From Nitrospinota bacterium (GTDB taxonomy: Bacteria > UBA8248), in contig WTGD01000350.1 in assembly GCA_011523725.1 (NCBI GenBank), positions 1-5,224 on the forward strand: a DNA stretch of 5,224 nucleotides, in the 5' to 3' direction. Positions 1 through 5,224 of the stretch are shown piece by piece. The translations under genes were made by a program, and so were the position numbers. Below the pieces are notes generated by a model. The model worked only from the letters and a program-made list of their open reading frames with translations. It was not told where the DNA came from and searched no databases. Numbering within the stretch: the stretch's first letter is position 1; every line of letters begins with the position of its first letter.

Positions 1-429
1 CGCCTGGGCCAGGACGATGGCGGCGGTGTTGGCGAGGTTGTAGGAGCGTATCGGCCCGGGCATGGGCACGTAAATCCGCCGCTCGGCCCAGCGCGCGTGC
101 CATGAATCGGGCAGGCCTGTGTTTTCGTTCCCGAGGAGCAGCACGTCTTCGTCTTCGTATGAGACTCTATCGAAGCGCGACGCGCCGAACTTCGTGATGA
201 GCCAGGGCGTTCTCGCGCCCAGCCATTCGAGGAAGAGCGCTTCGTTCTCGTGGACCGTGAGCTTCACGTCCGGCCAGTAGTCGAGCCCCGCTCTTTTGAG
301 GGAATTGTCCGAAAAATCGAATTTCGCAGGCTCGATGATGTGCAGATGCGCATTCATGCCGACGCACAGGCGACCGATGTTCCCGGTGTTCTGCGGAATC
401 GCGGGATGGTAGAGAGCGACGTGGAGCAT
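1..429 (-). CDS. trmL: tRNA (cytidine/uridine-34-2'-O)-methyltransferase TrmL, C-terminus cut by window edge
   Basis: SPOUT (SpoU-type, trefoil-knot) RNA methyltransferase of the TrmL/YibK family, which uses S-adenosylmethionine to 2'-O-methylate the wobble base 34 of certain leucine tRNAs in the cytoplasm. The 143 visible residues start MLHVALYHPAIPQNTGNIGR, the family's N-terminal signature (PxIPxNTGNIxR, residues 9-20). They continue with HIIEP (30-34), RAGLDYW (46-52), the knot motif LLLGNENTGLP (97-107) and IRSYNLANTAAI (127-138). From memory E. coli TrmL is about 157 residues, so only some 10-20 residues are missing beyond position 1. The start is firm: the ATG at 429-427 matches the family N-terminus and an in-frame stop lies just upstream (complement of 436-438). 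No strong Shine-Dalgarno is visible, only AGAG. It lies 41 bases downstream of the aminotransferase with no terminator seen, so cotranscription is plausible. The function is housekeeping and probably unrelated to its neighbours. Confidence 0.93.
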   Translation of the reverse strand, partial: MLHVALYHPAIPQNTGNIGRLCVGMNAHLHIIEPAKFDFSDNSLKRAGLDYWPDVKLTVHENEALFLEWLGARTPWLITKFGASRFDRVSYEDEDVLLLGNENTGLPDSWHARWAERRIYVPMPGPIRSYNLANTAAIVLAQA

Positions 430-470
430 TTGACTCTATTCGAAAGCCCAGGACCCGAACCCGATCAAGC

Positions 471-1784
471 TCATGAGACGGCGCCGCGAACACTCGCCTT
501 GTCCACCGCGTCGGTGAGGATGTCCATCGCCTGATCCATCTGGCCTTCCGTCGTCGTGGCCGGCGGCACGAAGCGAAGGACGCTCCCCCCGCGCCGCTGG
601 CTGAATATGAGGCCGTTCTCCAGGCAACGGCGGTTGATCTCGCTTCCCTGTCTGGTGGCGGGCGTTTTTGTGCGCCTGTCCTCCACGAGTTCGATCCCCT
701 GCAGAAGCCCCCGGCCCCTGATGTCGCCCACCATTTCATACTGCTCGCCCAGCCAGGTGAGGCGCTCTCTCAGGTGGGCGCCGATTTTTCTCGCCTTGGC
801 GGGCACGTCTTCTCCTTCGATGACGTCGAGGCTCGCCACGCCCGCGGCGCAGGCGAGCGGGTCGTTCGTGTGCGAATGGGTGACGACGAACTCGGTGGAC
901 GCTATCTTCTCCTCCACCTCGGCGCTCGTCGAGACCGAAGAGATGCTCACGCCCCCGCCGAAGTGTTTCGCCAGCGTCACGACGTCGGGCACCACCTCGT
1001 CCTTCTCGAAGCCGAACATCGTGCCCAGCTTGCCGAGCCCCGTCTGCTCATCGTCCACGATGAGGAGCATGTCGCGCTCTTCGCAGCTTTGTTTCAGCTT
1101 CTTGAGCCAGCCGGGTGGCGGCTCCACCACCCCACCCGCGCTGAACAGGGGTTCGGTGATGACGGCGGCGGGCTTGCTCGTCGTTTGCGCGTCGATGAGT
1201 TCGAAGCTCGTGTCCAGGCAGGCGATCTCGCAATCCGGGAATTTCTGGGCGAGCGGACAGCGGTAGCAATAGGGCGCGACCATGGCCATGCTCCCCGGCG
1301 ATAGCGGCCCGTGCCCGCTGTGCCAGCCCGCGAAGGTGAGCGAGCGCGCCGTGTCGGAGAGGCCGTGGAAGCTGATGTGGGGGCTTGCCACCTCGAAGCC
1401 GTCGGTGAATTTGCGGGCGATCGTCACCGCCGCCTCGTTGGCGTCTGCGCCCGAACCGAGAAACAGACTTTTCTCGAGCGGTGGCGGCAGCAGCGCGCCC
1501 AGGCGTTCGGCGAGGATGATTTCCTGATCGTTGAAGAAGCTGCTGTGCGCGTGAATCAGCTCATCGCAGCTTTTCTTGATGGCGTCCGTCACGGTGGGGT
1601 GGTTGTGCCCGAGGGCGGAGCACATCTGGCCCGAGTTGAAATCGAGGTATTGCTTGCCGTTCACGTCCTCGACGGTGGAACCCTCGCCGCGCGCGAAGAC
1701 GGGGCCCGAGAATACCGACTTGTCCACCCGCCCGCGAAAGCTGTATTTCTTGGCCGAATCGAGCAGGTCTTTTTCGCTTCGCAT
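471..1784 (-). CDS. Class III PLP-dependent aminotransferase, 2,2-dialkylglycine decarboxylase-like
   Basis: Fold-type I PLP enzyme of 437 residues, full length for class III. By recalled similarity it is closest to 2,2-dialkylglycine decarboxylase (DGD), which couples decarboxylation of dialkylglycines to transamination of pyruvate. Visible, numbered from the ATG at 1784: FNSGQM (49-54, with the Gln that DGD has at 52); GSGADANEAA, phosphate binding (110-119); SFHG (138-141), where His stacks on PLP; TEP (210-212); Asp244 in LLIVDDEQTG, which pairs with the pyridine nitrogen; Lys273 in TLAKHFGGG, the Schiff-base lysine; GDIRGRGLLQGIELVEDRRT (353-372); and Arg404 in VLRFVPP, the carboxylate-binding Arg. 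DGD has Trp138 where this protein has Phe139, so decarboxylase activity is not assured and a plain amino-acid/omega-amine:pyruvate aminotransferase is the alternative. The cysteine-bearing PYCYRCPLAQKFPDC stretch (171-185) is also seen in other class III enzymes. A GTG at 1799 extends the frame by 5 codons, but it overlaps the Shine-Dalgarno of the ATG, so 1784 is preferred. The gene is transcribed away from the acyl-CoA synthetase. Confidence 0.88.
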   Translation of the reverse strand: MRSEKDLLDSAKKYSFRGRVDKSVFSGPVFARGEGSTVEDVNGKQYLDFNSGQMCSALGHNHPTVTDAIKKSCDELIHAHSSFFNDQEIILAERLGALLPPPLEKSLFLGSGADANEAAVTIARKFTDGFEVASPHISFHGLSDTARSLTFAGWHSGHGPLSPGSMAMVAPYCYRCPLAQKFPDCEIACLDTSFELIDAQTTSKPAAVITEPLFSAGGVVEPPPGWLKKLKQSCEERDMLLIVDDEQTGLGKLGTMFGFEKDEVVPDVVTLAKHFGGGVSISSVSTSAEVEEKIASTEFVVTHSHTNDPLACAAGVASLDVIEGEDVPAKARKIGAHLRERLTWLGEQYEMVGDIRGRGLLQGIELVEDRRTKTPATRQGSEINRRCLENGLIFSQRRGGSVLRFVPPATTTEGQMDQAMDILTDAVDKASVRGAVS

Positions 1785-1792
1785 GGGAATCG

Positions 1793-1797
1793 CCTCC
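1793..1797 (-). promoter_or_regulatory. Ribosome binding site deciding the aminotransferase start
   Basis: Read on the minus strand this is GGAGG, followed by 8 bases (CGATTCCC) and then ATG at 1784. This perfect site at good spacing favours the ATG over the in-frame GTG at 1799, whose own upstream sequence is pyrimidine-rich and has no Shine-Dalgarno. Confidence 0.8.
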
Positions 1798-1921
1798 ACG
1801 GGTATGAGAAGAGGGGATGCTCGATGCGCTCCTCTCGCATATGCGGTTTTCCCGGCAGAAGCCGCGCACCATGAAACGCTGAGATATGGTTTAATACTAG
1901 CGCATATTCATGGATTCGGAT

Positions 1922-1941
1922 ATGGCTTATCATCAAGCCAT
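1922..1941. repeat. Perfect inverted repeat, candidate operator
   Basis: ATGGCTT (1922-1928), a 6-base centre ATCATC, then AAGCCAT (1935-1941): a perfect 7-bp inverted repeat, extendable by one T-G wobble pair. It lies about 90 bases before the acyl-CoA synthetase start and overlaps a possible -10 box, a suitable place for a dimeric repressor. There is no T-tract after it, so it is not a typical intrinsic terminator. No regulator gene is in view, and a repeat of this size can occur by chance. Confidence 0.4.
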
Positions 1942-2014
1942 GAGGCGACGGTCTTCCAACGATGAATCGCTCATGAGTACGCGTGCTTGCGCGAATCGTG
2001 GGCTGTGACTTGCG

Positions 2015-2019
2015 GGAGG
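2015..2019 (+). promoter_or_regulatory. Ribosome binding site of the acyl-CoA synthetase
   Basis: GGAGG inside a GGGAGGG run (2014-2020), 10 bases before the ATG at 2030. A second in-frame ATG at 2036 would be 16 bases away, so the first ATG is favoured. Confidence 0.75.
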
Positions 2020-2029
2020 GTGGTTTCGA

Positions 2030-3577
2030 ATGAACATGGCGGAGTTCCTGGCCCGGGCGGCCAGAGCCTGTGGAGAGCGGCCGGCCATATCTTTTGGAGA
2101 AGCGGTTCATTGCACGTATGAGACGCTCGCCCGCAGGGCGGGCTCCATGGCGGGTTATCTCAGGAACGAACTTGGAATGAAGCCCGGGGACCGCGCCGCC
2201 ATCACCATGAAGAACTGCCCGGCGTTTCTGGAGGTCCTCTACGCCATATGGCATGCGGGCTGCTGCGCATTGCCCATCAATGCGAAACTCCATCCGAAAG
2301 AGATGGCCTTCATCCTCGAAAATGCGGGTGCGCGCTGTTGTTTCGCCACCTCCGACCTCATGGAGACGGTCGCGCCGCTTGCCGATGAAATCGAGAGTCT
2401 GGAAAGCGTGATGGAGGTCGATACCCCCGAATATCGGGCGATTCAATCCCGGGAGCCCGTCCCCATCGAACCCCAGGCGCCGGATGATTTGGCCTGGCTC
2501 TTCTATACGAGCGGTACGACGGGCAGGCCGAAGGGCGCCATGCTCACCCACCGGAACCTCCACAGCATGTCCCTGAGCTATTTCGCCGACGTCGATCCGG
2601 TCTCCGAAAACGATTGCATCCTGCACGCAGCGCCCTTGTCCCACGGCTCGGGCCTGTACGCGATACCGTTCGTCTATCAGGCCGCGAACAACATCGTTCC
2701 CGAGAGCGGGGGGTTCGAGCCGGCGGAGATTTTCCGTCTCATCGAGGCCTACCCGGGCCTCACCATGTTCGCGGCGCCCACCATGGTGACGCGTCTAGTC
2801 CAGAGCGAGGCGATAGGGGACGCGGATACCACGAATCTCAAGACCATCGCATACGGCGGTGGGCCGATGTACGTGGAAGACCTCAAAAAGGCGATGGAGG
2901 CTCTGGGGAACAAACTCGTTCAGGTATACGGGCAGGGGGAAAGCCCCATGACCATCACCGTCGTTTCCAGAGAGCGGCACGTCGATACGGATCACCCGCG
3001 CTTCGAGGAGCGCCTCGCGTCCGTCGGGGTCCCGCACACCGTGGTCGAGGTGCGCGTGGTCGACGCCGAGGACAATACCCTGCCGCCGGGAGAGACCGGC
3101 GAGGTGCTCGTGCGCGGCGACGTCGTCATGAAAGGCTACTGGAACAACCCCGAGGCCACGGCGAGCGGACTCAAGGGAGGCTGGCTCCACACGGGCGACG
3201 TGGGCGTGATGGACGAGGACGGGTTCCTCACCCTCAAGGATCGCTCCAAGGACCTCATCATCAGCGGCGGCAGCAACATATATCCCCGCGAGGTGGAGGA
3301 AGTGCTGCTTCGCCATGAAAGCGTTCTGGAAGTCTCCGTCATCGGGCGGCCTCATCCTGATTGGGGAGAGGAGGTCATGGCCTTCGTGGTGTGCAAGGAC
3401 GGGCGAGGCGTGAGCGAGGAGGAGCTCGACGGCTTGTGCCTCGAACACATCGCGCGCTTCAAGCGTCCGCGGACATACCGCTTCATCGAGGCCCTGCCCA
3501 AGAACAATTACGGGAAAGTTCTCAAAACGGCGCTTCGCGAGATGGCCGAGCGCGAATCCCGGGAAAACGATGGATGA
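2030..3577 (+). CDS. Acyl-CoA synthetase / AMP-dependent CoA ligase (ANL superfamily)
   Basis: Adenylate-forming enzyme that would activate a carboxylic acid with ATP to an acyl-adenylate and pass it to CoA in the cytoplasm. At 515 residues it is normal family length. In order: the ATP/phosphate loop YTSGTTGRPKG (159-169), APLSHGSGLY (201-210), the adenine-binding YGGGPM (275-280), YGQGES (300-305) where most relatives have YGxTE, GWLHTGD (384-390) with the ribose-binding Asp390, the hinge/C-terminal-domain motif DRSKDLIISGGSNIYPREVE (404-423), and catalytic Lys496 in NNYGKVLK. No signal peptide or membrane segment is evident. The start has a GGGAGGG site. The stop codon overlaps the amidase start (ATGA), so the two are very likely translated together. 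The substrate cannot be read from sequence: fatty, aryl or short dicarboxylic acids are all possible. It is the first gene of the rightward operon; the class call is near certain, the substrate unknown. Confidence 0.92.
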   Translation: MNMAEFLARAARACGERPAISFGEAVHCTYETLARRAGSMAGYLRNELGMKPGDRAAITMKNCPAFLEVLYAIWHAGCCALPINAKLHPKEMAFILENAGARCCFATSDLMETVAPLADEIESLESVMEVDTPEYRAIQSREPVPIEPQAPDDLAWLFYTSGTTGRPKGAMLTHRNLHSMSLSYFADVDPVSENDCILHAAPLSHGSGLYAIPFVYQAANNIVPESGGFEPAEIFRLIEAYPGLTMFAAPTMVTRLVQSEAIGDADTTNLKTIAYGGGPMYVEDLKKAMEALGNKLVQVYGQGESPMTITVVSRERHVDTDHPRFEERLASVGVPHTVVEVRVVDAEDNTLPPGETGEVLVRGDVVMKGYWNNPEATASGLKGGWLHTGDVGVMDEDGFLTLKDRSKDLIISGGSNIYPREVEEVLLRHESVLEVSVIGRPHPDWGEEVMAFVVCKDGRGVSEEELDGLCLEHIARFKRPRTYRFIEALPKNNYGKVLKTALREMAERESRENDG

Positions 3578-4956
3578 TGAAGCCGGGCGCAGGGCCGGAC
3601 GTAGAGGAGATGAGGTTCTCCCGGCTTAAGGCAGCGTATTCCTCGGGCGGGCGAAGGCCTGCGGACGTCGTTCGTGAGGTTTATCGGAGAATCGCCGCGC
3701 GCGGTGAGGACGGCGTGTGGATTCACTTGGAATCCGAGGATAAGTTGCACGCGCGCGCGCAAGATTTGGAGGCCCGCAGGGCGGATGCGGGCGAACTCCC
3801 GCTATACGGCGTTCCCTTCGCTGTGAAGGACAACATCGACGTGGCGGGCGTCCCTACGACGGCGGCATGCCCCGAATACGCCTATACGCCCGATGAGAGT
3901 GCTCCCTGTGTGAATCTTCTGCTCGAAGCCGGGGCGATTTTCATCGGCAAGACGAACCTGGATCAGTTCGCACTGGGCCTCGTCGGCGTGCGCAGCCCCT
4001 ATGGCGTGGCCCGGAACCCGTTTCATCCCGACTACATACCGGGCGGTTCGAGTTCGGGCTCGGCTGTGGCCGTCGCGGCGGGTCTGGTGAGTTTCGCGCT
4101 GGGTACGGACACGGCAGGCTCGGGCCGGGTGCCCGCGGGGTTCAACAACATCGTGGGTCTCAAGCCCTCCCGGGGGCTGGTGAGTGCGCGGGGCGTGGTT
4201 CCCGCCTGCCGTACGCTCGATTGCGTCTCGGTCTTCGCTCTCGAGGCTTCGGATGCGCTTTGCGCCCTCGATGCGATGGCGGCGCCCGATGAGGACCCGT
4301 ACAGCCGCGCGCTTCCTGCGGGGGCTTCCCTGGAGATGGGCGATATCTCGCCGGAAGGGCTGAAGACGGGCGTTCCCATGGCTGGACAAAGAGATTTCCT
4401 GGGGGATGATGAGGCGCAAAGCGCCTATGAGAGGGGTATCGAGCGCATCTCGGAGATGGGCGCGGTTGTCCAGGAGGTCAATTTCTCGCCTTTTTTCGAA
4501 GCTGCGAAACTCTTGTACGGCGGCCCCTGGATGGCGGAGCGGCTGGCGGCGATTGAGGAGTTTATCGGGGCGAAGCCCGAGGCTCTTCATCCCGTCACGA
4601 GGGAGTTGATCGCGGGGGCCGCCCGGTATTCGGCGGTCGACGCCTTCCGGGCGTTCTATCGACTGGAGGAATTAAAGCAAGAGGCGAGGATAGCCTGGGA
4701 AGATATTGATTTCATGATGATTCCGACGACGCCCACGATCTACAAGATTGAGGAGGTGAACGCTGACTCCGTCGCTTTGAACGCGTACCTGGGGATGTAT
4801 ACGAATTTTGTGAATCTTTTGGATTTATGCGCCGTCGCCGTCCCAAACGGGTTTTATGCGAACGGTCTCCCCATCGGGATGACCCTGCTCGCGCCCGCCT
4901 TCAGGGAGGGGTTCCTGTGCGCGGCGGCGGAGGCGTTTCTGGCGGGGGCGGGTTAA
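3574..4956 (+). CDS. Allophanate hydrolase-like amidase, amidase domain only
   Basis: Amidase-signature enzyme of 460 residues. Allophanate hydrolases (AtzF/TrzF, and part of yeast Dur1,2) split urea-1-carboxylate to ammonia and CO2. Visible: LYGVPFAVKDNIDVAGVPTT (77-96) with catalytic Lys85, IGKTNLDQFALGLVG (124-138), YIPGGSSSGSAVAVA (154-168) with cis-Ser159, and GTDTAGSGRVPAGFNNIVGL (177-196) with nucleophile Ser183. The spacing Lys-74-Ser-24-Ser equals that recalled for AtzF (Lys91, Ser165, Ser189). YGGPWMAER (315-323) carries Tyr and Arg, and YTNFVNLLDLCAVAVPNGF (409-427) is a hallmark of allophanate hydrolases. Full-length AtzF-type proteins run to about 600 residues with a separate C-terminal domain. 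Here the protein stops right after the amidase domain and the next gene starts 40 bases later, so that domain is absent, not frameshifted. The ATG at 3574 overlaps the synthetase stop; an ATG at 3577 is equally possible, and neither has a good Shine-Dalgarno, so coupling is likely. The substrate may be allophanate or a related small amide. Confidence 0.9.
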   Translation: MMKPGAGPDVEEMRFSRLKAAYSSGGRRPADVVREVYRRIAARGEDGVWIHLESEDKLHARAQDLEARRADAGELPLYGVPFAVKDNIDVAGVPTTAACPEYAYTPDESAPCVNLLLEAGAIFIGKTNLDQFALGLVGVRSPYGVARNPFHPDYIPGGSSSGSAVAVAAGLVSFALGTDTAGSGRVPAGFNNIVGLKPSRGLVSARGVVPACRTLDCVSVFALEASDALCALDAMAAPDEDPYSRALPAGASLEMGDISPEGLKTGVPMAGQRDFLGDDEAQSAYERGIERISEMGAVVQEVNFSPFFEAAKLLYGGPWMAERLAAIEEFIGAKPEALHPVTRELIAGAARYSAVDAFRAFYRLEELKQEARIAWEDIDFMMIPTTPTIYKIEEVNADSVALNAYLGMYTNFVNLLDLCAVAVPNGFYANGLPIGMTLLAPAFREGFLCAAAEAFLAGAG

Positions 4957-4984
4957 GATAAATGAAAATAAGACAAATTTTCGT

Positions 4985-4990
4985 GGAGGA
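4985..4990 (+). promoter_or_regulatory. Ribosome binding site of the dehydrogenase
   Basis: GGAGGA, 6 bases before the ATG at 4997: a strong site at good spacing that fixes the start. It sits in the A/T-rich 40-base gap after the amidase, in which no terminator is visible. Confidence 0.8.
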
Positions 4991-4996
4991 TATCTG

Positions 4997-5224
4997 ATGA
5001 AGCGATTGGGTTTTGTTGGCGTGGGAGCGATGGGCGGCCGCATGGTGCCGCATCTCATCAAGGCGGGCCATGAAGTGAGCGTGGTGGACGTCGTCCCGGA
5101 ATCGGTGGAGCGCGCCGTTTCGCATGGCGCCATCGAAGCGTCGAATCCGGCGGAACTCGCCGCCACGTGCGAAATCGTGCTCACCTCACTGCCCACAGGC
5201 GCCGAGGTGGAAGAGGTATTCATG
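4997..5224 (+). CDS. 3-hydroxyisobutyrate dehydrogenase-family oxidoreductase, N-terminal part
   Basis: The first 76 residues of a beta-hydroxyacid dehydrogenase (6-phosphogluconate-dehydrogenase-like NAD-binding domain), cut by the right edge; full members are about 290-300 residues. The start MKRLGFVGVGAMGGRM contains the dinucleotide-binding GxGxMG (8-13). The second strand ends VSVVDVV with Asp31, an acidic residue that usually favours NAD(H) over NADP(H). TSLPTGAEVEEVF (63-75) matches the family's (M/S)LP...V..V segment. Relatives reversibly oxidise 3-hydroxyisobutyrate, 3-hydroxypropionate, tartronate semialdehyde or similar compounds; the family members can only be separated with the missing part (catalytic Lys, substrate-binding SGG region). 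It is 40 bases after the amidase on the same strand with a strong ribosome site, so probably the third gene of the operon. Confidence 0.88.
   Translation, partial: MKRLGFVGVGAMGGRMVPHLIKAGHEVSVVDVVPESVERAVSHGAIEASNPAELAATCEIVLTSLPTGAEVEEVFM

Larger units (their letters stand above)
1800..2029. promoter_or_regulatory. Divergent intergenic region, probable two-way promoter/operator
   Basis: This spacer separates two genes pointing away from each other, so it must hold the start signals of both transcription units unless those lie inside genes. Its middle (about 1882-1936) is clearly richer in A/T than the flanking genes. It contains a 10-bp palindrome CGCATATGCG (1836-1845), an imperfect direct repeat GATATGGYTTA at 1883-1893 and 1919-1929, and a perfect inverted repeat (listed separately). 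A possible rightward -10 box, TATCAT (1928-1933), has no convincing -35 partner. No good sigma-70 promoter could be assigned for the leftward gene. No convincing coding sequence is seen; an open frame crossing the region on the plus strand is mostly antisense to the aminotransferase. Confidence 0.5.

Noticed and set aside
430..470. Possible terminator or promoter between the aminotransferase and trmL
   Set aside because: The 41 bases show no stem-loop with a T-tract and no convincing -10/-35 pair; simple read-through is the better reading.
1836..1845. Ten-base palindrome CGCATATGCG
   Set aside because: It lies between the aminotransferase start and the A/T-rich core with no second copy; it is too short to call a binding site alone, so it is only noted within the spacer entry.
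1661..2644. A 327-codon minus-strand open frame running across the spacer and into the acyl-CoA synthetase
   Set aside because: It overlaps two well-supported genes on different frames or strands, shows no recognisable family motif, and is rich in Arg/Gly/His as expected for a shadow frame in GC-rich DNA.
2614..3318. Long plus-strand frame inside the acyl-CoA synthetase
   Set aside because: It is a +1/+2 shadow of the synthetase; its composition is Arg/Gly/His-rich and no domain is recognisable.
3361..3573. N-terminal extension of the amidase frame by 71 codons into the synthetase
   Set aside because: The extension overlaps the conserved C-terminal domain of the synthetase, is of low-complexity Arg/Gly composition, and the family N-terminus fits a start at 3574.
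3746..3761. Alternating purine-pyrimidine tract TGCACGCGCGCGCGCA (possible Z-DNA)
   Set aside because: It encodes ordinary codons (Leu-His-Ala-Arg-Ala-Gln) within the amidase and is expected now and then in GC-rich coding DNA.

Overview
The window looks like a piece of a GC-rich bacterial chromosome. Genes are tightly packed, Shine-Dalgarno sites are strong (GGAGG-type at 1793-1797, 2015-2019 and 4985-4990), and there are ATGA/TGATG overlaps. I see no phage, transposon, CRISPR or RNA gene. Nothing fixes the taxon; a Gram-negative, proteobacteria-like lineage would fit the protein families but is not proven.

Layout: two gene groups diverge from a roughly 230-base spacer (about 1800-2029). Leftward (minus strand) runs a class III PLP enzyme closely resembling 2,2-dialkylglycine decarboxylase (471-1784). 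It is followed after 41 bases by the start of trmL, a tRNA 2'-O-methyltransferase cut by the left edge (1-429). Rightward (plus strand) run an acyl-CoA synthetase (2030-3577), an amidase with all the hallmarks of the allophanate hydrolase catalytic domain (3574-4956, joined to the synthetase by an ATGA overlap), and after 40 bases a 3-hydroxyisobutyrate-dehydrogenase-like oxidoreductase cut by the right edge (4997-5224).

The rightward genes look like one operon for breaking down a small nitrogen-containing or acidic compound: an amide hydrolase, a CoA ligase and a beta-hydroxyacid dehydrogenase, with a divergent PLP enzyme that could handle an amino group. No urea carboxylase, biuret hydrolase or other usual partner of allophanate hydrolase is present here, and the amidase ends exactly where its usual C-terminal domain would begin. 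The true substrate is therefore open. The spacer carries a perfect 7-bp inverted repeat and a pair of imperfect direct repeats, which could be operator sites for a regulator encoded elsewhere. The most unusual feature is the pairing of a single-domain allophanate-hydrolase-like amidase with a CoA ligase; the other genes are ordinary members of known families.
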